64,000 bases of DNA from Bermanella sp047621325 (GCA_047621325.1 JBLHLT010000009.1:105418-169417); one strand, 5' to 3'; positions 43,663 to 52,866 are shown, counted from the stretch's first letter. Numbers and translations are program-made. The notes: generated by a model from the sequence alone, not told the origin.

Positions 43663-45432
43663 TTAAAACTGCTCTTGAGTGAAGTTCATGAGTGAATCTT
43701 TACCCGCTTCAATATCCGCTTGTAAAAGTGAGGCTTGTGCGTTTGCAATTCTAAAGAAATGCTCGGCAGCTTTGATTTTGCCTTGATAAAAATCCTCCGT
43801 ATATTTACCGGACGTTAAATCGGCTTGTGCCATGTGTGCCATGTTTGACCACATCACACCCATGGTAGTGAGTGAGAATAATTTTAACATTGGCGTTGCC
43901 ACGGCACCTGCAATTTCAGCATCTTGTGCCGCATTGCTTGCTAACCACATTAAGCTATTTTGTAAGGCTTGTAACAGCGTTTTACAGTGAGCTTGATGTT
44001 GCTCGTTTGCAAGCTTGGCCACCATTTCGTTCATGACTTTAAAGTAGGTTCGAGGTAGGCGACCCCCTTTTATCATTAACTTACGGCCAACTAAATCGAG
44101 CGATTGAATACCGTTAGTGCCTTCGTATATTCGAGCAATTCGACCATCGCGTAGTAGTTGTTCAACTTCCCAGTCTTGTGTGAAACCGGAGCCACCCATG
44201 CTTTGTAACGCTTGGTCGGTTGAGAAAAAACCTTCGTCGGTTAAATACGCTTTTACGATGGGCGTCATGATTTGCACAATGTCATCGGCTTCTTCACGCA
44301 CCTTTTCGTCTTCGTGGTGTTCGGCTAAATCTAAATTCAGACCCGTCCAATAGGCCATGCAACGGGCACCTTCAACAAACACTTTTTGTTGCGTGAGCAT
44401 GCGGCGCACATCAGGGTGAACAATGATTGGATCGGCTTTGCCTTCAGGGTTTTGTGGGCCTGCTAGCGAGCGTGATTGTAAACGCTCTTTAGCAAAGCCT
44501 AGGCTGATTTGATACGCTTTTTCAGCTAGACCTAAACCTTGAATACCCACCATGATGCGTGCGGAGTTCATCATGGTAAACATGCATTTAAGGCCTTGGT
44601 TTTCTTCTCCGATTAACCAGCCTTTGGCGTTCTCAAAATTCATTACGCAGGTGGCCGATGCCTTAATGCCCATCTTATGTTCAAGGCCACCACAAAAAGC
44701 GGGGTTGCGTGTGCCGTCTTCTAAAAATTTTGGCACTAAGAATAATGATATCCCCTTGCTAGAGTCAGGTGCTCCTGGCAGTTTGGCTAATACTAGGTGA
44801 ACGATGTTATCGACCATGTCGTGCTCGCCACCGGTAATCCAAATCTTAGTGCCGCTAATGTGATAGCTACCATCCGCTTGCGGATCGGCTTTGGTGCGAA
44901 TAAGCCCAAGGTCGGTGCCGGACTGTGGTTCAGTCAAACACATGGTGCCTGTCCATTCGCCTGAGATTAAGTTAGGCAGATACTTATCTTTTAGTTCATC
45001 ACTGGCGTGAAGGGTGAGTGCGTCGATGGCACCGTGACTTAAACCTGGGTACATGCCCATGGATAAGTTAGTTGAGCATGCCATTTCATCCACCACAATT
45101 TTAAGCAGATGTGGCAGGCCTTGGCCGCCGTATTCTGGCGACGCAGACAAACCAGACCAGCCCCCTTGAGCAAAGGTTTTATAGGCTTCTTTGAAACCTT
45201 TAGGCGTCGTGACGGTTTTGGTTACAGGGTCGTAATGGCACCCCTCAACATCCCCAGATTGGTTAATTGGCTGTAGTACGTTCTCAGCCAACTTAGCGGC
45301 TTCGTCGAGTACGGCACGAATCATTTCTTCGTTAGCGTCTTCGAATCCTGGGCACTTACTTAAATTCTGCGCCTGCAATACATCAAACAAAACAAAGTTA
45401 ATGTCATTCAGCGGTGCTGTGTAATGGGCCAT
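43663..45432 (-). CDS. Acyl-CoA dehydrogenase with C-terminal extension
   Basis: 589 residues, longer than classical short enzymes and typical of the PA0507/DmdC-like branch. CLTEPQSGTDLG is the FAD-binding signature, WITGGEHD follows, and ARIYEGTNGIQ holds the catalytic Glu. A C-terminal helical domain occupies about 465-589. It should introduce the alpha-beta double bond into an acyl-CoA thioester; the chain type cannot be told. The gene stands alone, convergent with gph. Confidence 0.92.
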   Translation of the reverse strand: MAHYTAPLNDINFVLFDVLQAQNLSKCPGFEDANEEMIRAVLDEAAKLAENVLQPINQSGDVEGCHYDPVTKTVTTPKGFKEAYKTFAQGGWSGLSASPEYGGQGLPHLLKIVVDEMACSTNLSMGMYPGLSHGAIDALTLHASDELKDKYLPNLISGEWTGTMCLTEPQSGTDLGLIRTKADPQADGSYHISGTKIWITGGEHDMVDNIVHLVLAKLPGAPDSSKGISLFLVPKFLEDGTRNPAFCGGLEHKMGIKASATCVMNFENAKGWLIGEENQGLKCMFTMMNSARIMVGIQGLGLAEKAYQISLGFAKERLQSRSLAGPQNPEGKADPIIVHPDVRRMLTQQKVFVEGARCMAYWTGLNLDLAEHHEDEKVREEADDIVQIMTPIVKAYLTDEGFFSTDQALQSMGGSGFTQDWEVEQLLRDGRIARIYEGTNGIQSLDLVGRKLMIKGGRLPRTYFKVMNEMVAKLANEQHQAHCKTLLQALQNSLMWLASNAAQDAEIAGAVATPMLKLFSLTTMGVMWSNMAHMAQADLTSGKYTEDFYQGKIKAAEHFFRIANAQASLLQADIEAGKDSLMNFTQEQF

Positions 45433-45761
45433 ATGCCCTCCTAAATCGATAAATATTGAAAACGCATTTGCGAGTAACGAAAGTAGTTACGCAAGAAAGC
45501 GTAAATGGGTTCACTTCTATCAAAGAACAGCACTCGGGTACGCATTGAACGGATTGTCTTAAATATGCAACAGTTGCAGAGGTTGTGGGTGTGGCGGGTT
45601 TGACCTCTAAAATCAGGGCCTTTAAGGCACTATGTACAAATGTACTTAATAATTAGATCTAATTGTTCCGTTTTTTAATCTAGTTAAACAAATAGCTTTG
45701 CTATTTAATGCCTGCCTAGAACAAATCAAGACGATTTACACCATATTTAAAGGGGGCCGCA
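45433..45761. other. Intergenic region with a perfect palindrome
   Basis: 329 bp between divergent genes. AATTAGATCTAATT (45651-45664) is a perfect 14-bp palindrome, a possible operator about 100 bp before the gene at 45762. No small gene is supported. Confidence 0.45.
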
Positions 45762-46331
45762 GTGGCATTTGGGCGAGTAGTCATATTCATTATCAGCGTA
45801 TTAGGCGCAGTGAATGTGTTGGCGTTTGAGAAAAACAGTGAATATTTAGATGTGCAGTCTGGCTCCTTAATGGGGCTTGCACATGTGTCTTATGGGAATG
45901 TTTTTGCTAAGGGTCACAATGTATTGGTGGGTGTAGGGTATGTCCCAGAGCTTTCGTATCACAAAGAAATGCTGCTCTATTCATTGCGTTATCGCTATGA
46001 CCACAGCGCATCTTGGGATGTGGCAGGTATGCAATTTAAGCCATTTAGTGTGGGCACCGGTTTATTGGTAGGGGATCACTCTGATTTATTTTTACAATTA
46101 CCCGATCACTATCCAGAAGGGTATTACACGCCCACCGCGTTTCGGATTGTGTTTAATTACCAAGCATCATTACAGGTGACACCTAAATTAAATGCGTACT
46201 TCGACATGTCTATTTTAGACGTGGGATTGCTTGGTTACGTAAGAGAGCCAGAATTTTTCAATGACAATTATGATTACCTAGGTTTAGAGGGAATAACAAA
46301 CTGGGGTTTTGGAGCACGTTATGTTTTTTAA
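45762..46331 (+). CDS. Predicted outer membrane beta-barrel protein, unrecognised
   Basis: 189 residues starting at GTG, six bases after AAAGGGGG. A signal peptide (about 1-21, NVLAFEK) precedes short amphipathic strands (GLAHVSYGNVF, LLYSLRYRYDH, AFRIVFNYQASLQV), and the protein ends in GARYVF, a terminal Phe as in outer membrane barrels. I do not recognise the family. The next gene, a lipoprotein phosphoesterase, begins at or just before its stop, so the two are probably co-expressed. Confidence 0.7.
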   Translation: MAFGRVVIFIISVLGAVNVLAFEKNSEYLDVQSGSLMGLAHVSYGNVFAKGHNVLVGVGYVPELSYHKEMLLYSLRYRYDHSASWDVAGMQFKPFSVGTGLLVGDHSDLFLQLPDHYPEGYYTPTAFRIVFNYQASLQVTPKLNAYFDMSILDVGLLGYVREPEFFNDNYDYLGLEGITNWGFGARYVF

Positions 46332-46332
46332 T

Positions 46333-47166
46333 ATGAAAAAGCTGAAAGCTAAATTAATCTCGCTGTTGGTTTTTGTTTTTATATTATCTGGCTGTGATTA
46401 CGAAGTGAGCCCTTGGTCAACCAATGCTGATTGCTCTAATGACGTTTCTATACCAAGAAACATTGAGCGTTTAAAAGCGTATGAACTGCAAGTGGGTAAA
46501 CGTGATACGTATCAAGTGGCGCTCATCAGTGACCCACAACAATACCCTGGCACGTTTGAAGATATTATCAAACATGTTAATACATTGCCTGAAGTGGATT
46601 TTGTTTTACTGACGGGTGACCTAGCCGACACCGGTACCAAAGCGGAATACGAATGGGTGTGTAAGGTAATGGAAAAATCCAAACAGCCGATTTTTGCGGT
46701 CATTGGTAACCATGATGCATTAGCATTTGGCAAAGAAATTTGGGCCCGTGTATTTGGCCCAGAAAACTACAGTTTTACCTACCAAAACAGTAAATTCATT
46801 GCATACAATGATAACAAGTATGAATACACCAACGTGCCTGATCGTGATTGGTTGGCAGTAGAAACCGCAGGCGATGCCGAACGTGATTTCACCATGGTGT
46901 TTAGCCACATTCCACCGTGGGACTTTGAGCTAACGTTAAGCCAAGAATTAAAAGACATGGGTGTGGATCTTGGGGTACATGGTCACGAACACAGTTTTGA
47001 TTATTGGCAGTTAACCAATGTACAGTTACCGCATTACGTTGTAACGAGTACAAAGAAAAAAGGCTTTGGTCTGTTAAGTATTAATCCTGCGGGTTACACC
47101 CTAGAAAACTGCACAAGCAGTGGTTGTACGGTTGCACAATTAAGAAATCGCGATGATGAGCTTTAG
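46333..47166 (+). CDS. Metallophosphoesterase, predicted lipoprotein
   Basis: 277 residues from ATG 46333; an in-frame ATG at 46321 overlaps the upstream stop. The lipobox is in ILSGCDYEV. Calcineurin-like motifs are ALISDPQQ (a variant of the first D-x-H), LLTGDLADTG, VIGNHDAL, FSHIPPW and HGHEHSF. It should act on a phosphoester in the periplasm or outer envelope. The first motif has Asp-Pro-Gln in place of Asp-x-His, which may alter metal binding. Confidence 0.85.
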   Translation: MKKLKAKLISLLVFVFILSGCDYEVSPWSTNADCSNDVSIPRNIERLKAYELQVGKRDTYQVALISDPQQYPGTFEDIIKHVNTLPEVDFVLLTGDLADTGTKAEYEWVCKVMEKSKQPIFAVIGNHDALAFGKEIWARVFGPENYSFTYQNSKFIAYNDNKYEYTNVPDRDWLAVETAGDAERDFTMVFSHIPPWDFELTLSQELKDMGVDLGVHGHEHSFDYWQLTNVQLPHYVVTSTKKKGFGLLSINPAGYTLENCTSSGCTVAQLRNRDDEL

Positions 47167-47184
47167 TTATAAATCTTAGAAAAT

Positions 47185-47223
47185 AAAAAGGGCGGGTTTC
47201 AGTTATTGAACTCGCCCTTTTTT
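47185..47223. terminator. Bidirectional intrinsic terminator
   Basis: AAAAGGGCG and CGCCCTTTT form the base of a stem with extra inner pairing (GGTTTC.../...GAACT), with T-runs, between the phosphoesterase and FecR-protein genes. Confidence 0.85.
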
Positions 47224-47244
47224 GTCATGTTTTTTTATGACGGT

Positions 47245-49761
47245 TTATTGTTTTTCCATACTAAATACACCTGCAGTATGTTTATTGGTGCCATCTGCTG
47301 TGCCTAAGTTATAACCACCGGCAAACTTGTCTCCAGGCTTAACAAAGATACCGCCAATGTTACCAATGATGGCGGTAGACGAACCGGTGGTTTCCACCAC
47401 GCTACCGCTGAGGCTTTGAGTTTGAAACTCTGGTAACTTAACGGTGCCGTCGTCGTTACTGCTCATTTGGCCAGAAAAATTCACATTCCAAGTAGATAGA
47501 ACATCCCCTGGCGTAACAGATGTAACACCGACTGTGGGGTTATTACTGGTCTGTAGTGTTAAGTTACCATTAGTGATTGCGCCACTTGTGAAATTCACAT
47601 CAAACTGTGCCGTTAAGCTTTGTACTATGCCGTCATCGGCAAAACCTATGCATTGTTTAAAATCGGTGCATGCACTGTTGGCTGAGAAAGTTGCGTTGCC
47701 GATGAGTTGGTTAATATCAGCCCGTTCGGCTGCAATCCAAAATGCAAGAATATCTTCTTCTTGCTGGAACTCTAGTGTGCTGTCGTTTACTTTAAATGAA
47801 TTTAATTGTATGCCTTCTCCTACCTCAGCAAGCCAAGCACCCCATCGAATATTATCCCCAGCGGCTACATTATCGACTTGAATATCACAGTTTTTAGTTT
47901 GTTTAACACAATTACCAAAGGATAATAAGCCACCGGTAGTGGCATCCGCTTCAATCGGTTTTGTGACTACCTCAATGCGCTCATCAGTAACGGTTGTACC
48001 GTCTTGGTTTTGATAGCTGTGTTTATCACGCATAACCAGTATGGGTTTGTTGTTGGTGGTATCCCACGCGCCATTACCAATAATCATATCGAGCCCGCTT
48101 TCGGCGTACCAATCATCACGATTAAATGTGGCATTTGAACCTAGTTCTTGTTGTAACGCTAACGTGGCAGCAGAGCTATTTGAGTCGTCATCGAAATTCA
48201 GCTCCATTTCTAAAATGAAATTATCAGAATCCCCAGTGATAGGTTTAAATTCATATTTTTGAGTTGCTGCATTAAAGATGTAATCAAAATGTTGTGGTGG
48301 CGCGCCTGTAATATTTTGATCATTTTTACGATAGGTCGATCCTTCAAAAGCATTACCAATGAAGGTTATTAGGTCACCATTACCGCCCGTTGCGGCATCT
48401 ACCACAACTTCAATTTCATAACGGTCTGTTTGTTTTGTGGTGAGGTTATACACTTCATAAGAAATTCTAAAATGACCATTCTGTGAAATAAAATCATGTC
48501 CACTGCTGCTGACGGTTCCGGGTGATACCAGTTGAGCCTCTAATGTGGATAAACTTGGTGAGTTACCGGCATAGTTGTTCGAGCTGTTTACGGGGATGGC
48601 TAATAATGCGAGCTTGCCCGTTTCGGCCAGTGCAAATTGCTGATCGGTGATCACAGTATCGGCAAACGGTTTTGTTGTATCAGTAGTATCGATATCTTTA
48701 AATGGATCGGTAAAATCGAATAAGCTGACCACGTTTTCTGCAATTAATGCTTGAAGTGCCGCAATCAAATCAAAAAATGGTGCGTCGAGCCATTTTTCTA
48801 CTAATTCAAAAAGAGCAGGGTCTAGATCGTCAAGCGTTTCACCTTGATTTAAAATGCCTGCTGCAATTAATTCATTGACAATATCGCTATTGGTGCCGCC
48901 ACTGGCAATAAGCTCTGCGGTTGATTTATTAATTTTATTCTCTAATTTACTTTCAATCGCTTTGTTGGCATCAGCGCCAATGTCTGCAACAACATTGGGT
49001 GTGTTGCTTGTATTACTTGGTTTACTGTCTTGGCTTCCTTCATTTTCAGCGACGTCATCAACATCATCAGATTCTTCTTGTGACTCACTGACATCACTGC
49101 TTTCTTCACTGTCCGTTTCGTCTTCACTTTTTTCAGTTGCCGAATTTTCACCAAGAGCAGCTGGTGGAGCCAATAAACCTTTAGGTGAGGACTTAGGCTT
49201 TACTCGGGTGTAATTGAAATCAGCACCTTCGCCTAATTCAATGGTGCCCGATTCGTTCTCAACTTGAATGCCGCCACTGTATACACCCATCACAAATCCG
49301 CCATCAGCCTCTTGTTGTACTTCGTAGTTAGTGCCACGAATACCAATAGAAGCGGCTGGTGTGTTGACTTTATATGCGCTTTTATCGCCCTTGCCAATGG
49401 TGCCAGTAATGGTGCGAAATCCGCCTTTTACCAAGCTCATTATCACTTGTTCTTTATTTTGCCCATCAGCAGCTTGCGCTTGTAAATAGCGTTCAATATT
49501 CATTTCGCTATTGGCTTTTATTGTCATAAGCGCTTTATCTACAAAACGAATTTGTACCGAACCGGCTGGGCCTGTTTTAATGGTATCACCATTAAATATT
49601 TCAGAGCGGCGCTTTAGCGCTCGGCTGTCACCGTTTTCCATGACGGCGGTGACACTGCCTTTTGTTAAAATCACATGACCAGCCAAAGGCACACCCCAAC
49701 TGGTTTGAATAAGTAAGCTAAATAAACCTAAGATTAAAATAAGCTGTTTGATGAATTTCAT
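47245..49761 (-). CDS. FecR-domain secreted protein with TbpB-like C-terminus (candidate Slam cargo)
   Basis: 838 residues. The signal peptide is SPI-type (no lipobox; LIQTSWGVPL). A FecR domain covers about 28-165 (TKGSVTAVMENGDSRALKRRS region, GIRGTNYEVQ). An acidic Ser/Glu linker lies around 195-260, followed by a helical stretch and beta-rich C-terminal domains. The last 110 residues end KFAGGYNLG...TAGVFSMEKQ, which resembles the terminal eight-strand barrel of TbpB-like proteins exported by Slam (type XI) translocons. The next gene upstream in the operon encodes a Slam-like protein. I infer that this is its cargo, displayed or released at the surface. Confidence 0.75.
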   Translation of the reverse strand: MKFIKQLILILGLFSLLIQTSWGVPLAGHVILTKGSVTAVMENGDSRALKRRSEIFNGDTIKTGPAGSVQIRFVDKALMTIKANSEMNIERYLQAQAADGQNKEQVIMSLVKGGFRTITGTIGKGDKSAYKVNTPAASIGIRGTNYEVQQEADGGFVMGVYSGGIQVENESGTIELGEGADFNYTRVKPKSSPKGLLAPPAALGENSATEKSEDETDSEESSDVSESQEESDDVDDVAENEGSQDSKPSNTSNTPNVVADIGADANKAIESKLENKINKSTAELIASGGTNSDIVNELIAAGILNQGETLDDLDPALFELVEKWLDAPFFDLIAALQALIAENVVSLFDFTDPFKDIDTTDTTKPFADTVITDQQFALAETGKLALLAIPVNSSNNYAGNSPSLSTLEAQLVSPGTVSSSGHDFISQNGHFRISYEVYNLTTKQTDRYEIEVVVDAATGGNGDLITFIGNAFEGSTYRKNDQNITGAPPQHFDYIFNAATQKYEFKPITGDSDNFILEMELNFDDDSNSSAATLALQQELGSNATFNRDDWYAESGLDMIIGNGAWDTTNNKPILVMRDKHSYQNQDGTTVTDERIEVVTKPIEADATTGGLLSFGNCVKQTKNCDIQVDNVAAGDNIRWGAWLAEVGEGIQLNSFKVNDSTLEFQQEEDILAFWIAAERADINQLIGNATFSANSACTDFKQCIGFADDGIVQSLTAQFDVNFTSGAITNGNLTLQTSNNPTVGVTSVTPGDVLSTWNVNFSGQMSSNDDGTVKLPEFQTQSLSGSVVETTGSSTAIIGNIGGIFVKPGDKFAGGYNLGTADGTNKHTAGVFSMEKQ

Positions 49762-49796
49762 ATTTCCTCCCCCAAGGTCGTACTACCAACTTTGGA

Positions 49797-51164
49797 TTAA
49801 AAACTGTAAGTCAGGCCCACTTCGGCTTTAGCGCGTTTATAGGTGTTGGCTTCTAAGGTGCTGTTGTTGTACGTAAAGCTATAATCGTTTCTAGCACTGA
49901 AATGTGAATTGAAGTTATAACGCCAACCGATGCCAAACGTGGCGTTTTGGTCTTTGCGTAATTTGCTATATAGCGCGCTGTTGATTTCATCGTATTCACT
50001 ACTTAATACACTAAATAGCCAGTAACTATTGGAGCGCTGACTCGTAAATGATGAACTTTGATAAGTGAAACCTTGGTAGGTTTTACCGTTGTGATCGTTG
50101 CTGCTTTCATCGGCACTGTCTGTGCCAAAAATAAGAGTTAATTTCCAGTTGTCTTTTTGCGGAGCACTGGAGTAAGACAAATTAAATTGTTGTTGGGTGA
50201 TATCGCCGTCATCATCTTCTGGGTAACTTGACATACCATAGTTAGCCCCAAAACCAATATTGGCGCCTTTGCTTAACATCCAATTTGCTTGGCCAAGGGC
50301 TGACAAGCTACTTAATAGCTCCTCTCCATCTAATTGCACAAATTGATAACGACCAGCCCCGCGCCATTTTATTGGGCCGGTATAAAAACTATAACCTAGC
50401 TCAGACATGGCGGTTGTTAAGTCATAAATAGGGGTATCTGAGTTACTGCGGTTGGATGCCACTAAACGTAAATCAAATGCACTGGTTTTAGTGAGCGGTC
50501 TTATATAGGCCATATGAGCAAGGGCGCTCCAGTAGGCACTGCCGGTTTCGCGGCTAGCATCATCCAAGGCAATATCTACGGGGAAAATAAGCTCTTCTTT
50601 TGGTAATTCTTTTTCGCTAGTGGCACTGTTTATGTTGGTGTCGTAACCACCACCGACATCTAGGACAAACATAAATTTAGATTCGACGCTGCGTTTTAAT
50701 TCAGTGATATTGTCTAAAAAGATTAATACATTCTGTTTAACTGGGTCGGGTGGGTTTTGTTTGAGAACATTATTAAATTCGACTTCGGCCCGCACAAGAT
50801 TACGCAAATAAAAGTGAGTGCGAGCGAGCTCAAGGCGATAGCGCGGCTGGTTGGGAAACGTAAACACTAAACGTTCGAAGGCAAATAGAGCTTGATCGTA
50901 GTGGCCACTTTCGACTGCGGCCATACCGTATTGGAAATCAAACTTTGGTAAGCCCTCTTTTTCTTCTAGCATGCGACTAGCCAAATCATAGGCTTGCGGA
51001 TACTGTTGCCGTTTTATCAATACAGCAAGTGCATCCATACGAGCCGCGTCTGTTTGCTCGGTTGTTGGCGGGGTGTCTTGTGTTGTGTCAGCGTCCTGCG
51101 CATATCCATTAAATGCCATGGTTATACCTAAAGCTGCTAATAAAAGTAGCGGTAATGTCTTCAT
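49797..51164 (-). CDS. TPR plus beta-barrel outer membrane protein, Slam-like (DUF560/PF04575)
   Basis: 455 residues. A signal peptide ends NGYAQDAD. TPR-like helices cover about 40-155 (ALAVLIKRQQYPQAYDLASRM, FQYGMAAVESGHYDQALFAFERLV, given only in part: HYDQALFAFERLV). The C-terminal barrel (about 165-455) starts VLDVGGGYDTNINS and ends EVGLTYSF with a terminal Phe. This two-part layout matches surface lipoprotein assembly modifier (Slam) proteins. It lies 35 bp before the FecR-domain gene on the same strand, consistent with a translocon-cargo pair. Confidence 0.75.
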   Translation of the reverse strand: MKTLPLLLLAALGITMAFNGYAQDADTTQDTPPTTEQTDAARMDALAVLIKRQQYPQAYDLASRMLEEKEGLPKFDFQYGMAAVESGHYDQALFAFERLVFTFPNQPRYRLELARTHFYLRNLVRAEVEFNNVLKQNPPDPVKQNVLIFLDNITELKRSVESKFMFVLDVGGGYDTNINSATSEKELPKEELIFPVDIALDDASRETGSAYWSALAHMAYIRPLTKTSAFDLRLVASNRSNSDTPIYDLTTAMSELGYSFYTGPIKWRGAGRYQFVQLDGEELLSSLSALGQANWMLSKGANIGFGANYGMSSYPEDDDGDITQQQFNLSYSSAPQKDNWKLTLIFGTDSADESSNDHNGKTYQGFTYQSSSFTSQRSNSYWLFSVLSSEYDEINSALYSKLRKDQNATFGIGWRYNFNSHFSARNDYSFTYNNSTLEANTYKRAKAEVGLTYSF

Positions 51165-51304
51165 GATATTAAGAGTCGTGAGTGTGAAAAGAAACGTCCT
51201 GTTGTCATTCAGTTTAGCAGTGAATTGAATTATCGCCCGTATTCAGTAAAGGTGAGCTAAGCTTGGTTTATAATAAATTATGTATGCGATAGCAGGAGAG
51301 GGGA

Positions 51305-51769
51305 ATGAAACGGATTACGACACTGGGGCGAGGTAGAATATTACTCATTCTTAATAAAGTGCCTTTCTTTAAACGGTTTACCCCGTTTGAAAAAGAAAAG
51401 GTCGTCGATACCGATGCCACATTCTATGTAGCCAAAGAAAACGAATACATTATCGAACAAAATACGCTAGATACGTCTTTTTTTATACTCTTAAGTGGCA
51501 CTGCGCGCGTTGTGCTAGATGGTAATGAAACGCCTTTAGCACAGGTTGAGCCAGGTGATTTTTTTGGTGAGATAGCGTTTATTCATAATACCCCACGCAC
51601 GTCTAATGTTATTGCTAACGAAGTGTGCATCTTGTTAAAAGTAGATAGACGCTTGTTGGGTGCGCTCAATGCGGATATTCGCGAGAAATTCAAAGATCAG
51701 GTTATCATTAAATTAGCGGCTATGGTTGCGACTAAAAACAATGATGTAGAAAAACAAACCACGCCATAA
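51305..51769 (+). CDS. Cyclic-nucleotide-binding-domain protein without HTH
   Basis: 154 residues, essentially a single cNMP-binding domain (about 20-135). GDFFGEIAFIHNTPRTSNV is the phosphate-binding cassette, close to FGE-IA...PR consensus. No helix-turn-helix follows, unlike Crp/Fnr. GGAGAGGGG precedes the ATG. It is divergent from the Slam-like gene and may regulate that pair or another partner; no direct evidence. Confidence 0.85.
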   Translation: MKRITTLGRGRILLILNKVPFFKRFTPFEKEKVVDTDATFYVAKENEYIIEQNTLDTSFFILLSGTARVVLDGNETPLAQVEPGDFFGEIAFIHNTPRTSNVIANEVCILLKVDRRLLGALNADIREKFKDQVIIKLAAMVATKNNDVEKQTTP

Positions 51770-51820
51770 ACTTGACCTGTATCAGTATTTTATCGGCTGT
51801 TATAAATAGGCCTAGTCTCC

Positions 51821-51861
51821 TTGATGTACATCAATTTATTAATTTTCGGCGTTGCTATTCT
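51821..51861 (+). promoter_or_regulatory. FNR/ANR-type promoter of the CcoM-like gene
   Basis: TTGATGTACATCAA (51821-51834) is a perfect FNR/ANR box (TTGAT-N4-ATCAA). A -10-like TATTCT lies at 51856-51861. The spacing places the box near -41, the class II activation position. Confidence 0.85.
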
Positions 51862-51904
51862 CATGGCATAAATATTAAACATTGATGACGATTCGAGGTG
51901 ACCT

Positions 51905-52030
51905 ATGTATGTCGATGAATATGTAATAGCAGGCCTAATCATAATTGCATTAACAATTGGCTTTTTTGGTGGTGTTTATCGTTTTATTAAAAATGATATT
52001 GCTAAGCACGAAGGTGATCACCGAGCTTAA
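51905..52030 (+). CDS. CcoM-like 41-residue membrane peptide
   Basis: A 41-codon ORF starting after a strong ribosome site (GAGGTGACCT then ATG). One hydrophobic segment (IAGLIIIALTIGFFGGVYRF) is followed by a charged tail KNDIAKHEGDHRA. The start MYVDEYVIAG resembles CcoM, the small subunit of Pseudomonas stutzeri cbb3 oxidase, which I recall as starting MF(V/F)DN(V)V(L/I)AG. The FNR/ANR promoter upstream fits a high-affinity oxidase subunit made at low oxygen. I am moderately confident; the family match is from memory. Confidence 0.7.
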   Translation: MYVDEYVIAGLIIIALTIGFFGGVYRFIKNDIAKHEGDHRA

Positions 52031-52173
52031 ATAAAGCTTGCGGTGATATAGAATTTGAAGTGCGCTTGTGCGCATTTGTAACCGCGTTACTCCAGTAACA
52101 AACCCTCAAGTGTAGGATGCACGCTCGCACAGGTATTGTGCTTTTCCTAGCCCAGTTATTACTGGGTTTTTTT
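52031..52173 (+). other. Structured 3' region and terminator of the CcoM-like transcript
   Basis: About 120 bases hold hairpins TGCGCTTGTGCGCA, GTTACTCCAGTAAC and a longer GCAC/GTGC pair, and end in the terminator CCCAGT-TATT-ACTGGG plus seven T (52151-52173). The region may be a 3' UTR or the source of a small RNA. Confidence 0.5.
52151..52173 (+). terminator. Intrinsic terminator
   Basis: CCCAGT and ACTGGG form a 6-bp stem around TATT, followed by TTTTTTT. Confidence 0.85.
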
Positions 52174-52234
52174 ATGGGTGAACCAAATATACATTTTTTA
52201 TAGTTAAAGATTAAAGCCTCATTCTGTAATATTA

Positions 52235-52837
52235 TTACCACGGTATTTCTAATTCGATACCGACAGAACCTGTATCGTCAATTTTTGGTAGTAACCTATA
52301 ATTCGGGTTCGGTTCAGTAAAATAAAAAGCACTGACTATTCCTATGACTGCACCAGCATACACATCATCAGGGTAATGGTTCTTAGATTCTACTCGACTA
52401 TACCCTACAAAACTGGCCGCTAAATAGGCGGGCAAGCCATAACTAAATCCATAGCGCTTATGCATGAATCCTGCAGCAGTAAATGCGACAGACGTATGAC
52501 CTGATGGAAATGAACGACTGCCTCTACCATTTGGTCTTTTTTTATTAACACTGTATTTTAATGAATGCGTAATAATTTGAGAGCTAATTAGTGATTTTAA
52601 TAGCATATCTCTACTTTTTATAGCTTCATTCGATGACGTGCTGTTACCGCTAAAAAAAAGAGAAGAATAACGAGAGCTATTGTGTTCAAGGAATGTATGG
52701 GCAAGCGCTAATATAGGGATGCCTAGTTGGAGCCTATCACCCGTTATTTCATCGTCTGTTTTATTTGCATTGGCTGGGTTAGAACCAAAAAGACTTAAAA
52801 ATATTATAAAAAACGACAGAATGCATGTTTTCATCAT
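52235..52837 (-). CDS. PAP2-family phosphatase, secreted
   Basis: 200 residues with a signal peptide (FGSNPANANK). The three PAP2 motifs are KYSVNKKRPNG (KX6RP), SFPSGHTSVAF (PSGH) and YSRVESKNHYPDD (SRX5HX3D). It should remove phosphate from a lipid or isoprenoid pyrophosphate at the periplasmic face. It is the last gene of the minus-strand envelope operon and has its own regulator box 30-60 bp upstream, matching the one before the operon's first gene. Confidence 0.9.
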   Translation of the reverse strand: MMKTCILSFFIIFLSLFGSNPANANKTDDEITGDRLQLGIPILALAHTFLEHNSSRYSSLFFSGNSTSSNEAIKSRDMLLKSLISSQIITHSLKYSVNKKRPNGRGSRSFPSGHTSVAFTAAGFMHKRYGFSYGLPAYLAASFVGYSRVESKNHYPDDVYAGAVIGIVSAFYFTEPNPNYRLLPKIDDTGSVGIELEIPW

Positions 52838-52866
52838 GTACTCACTTCTTAATAAATTTACTATAG

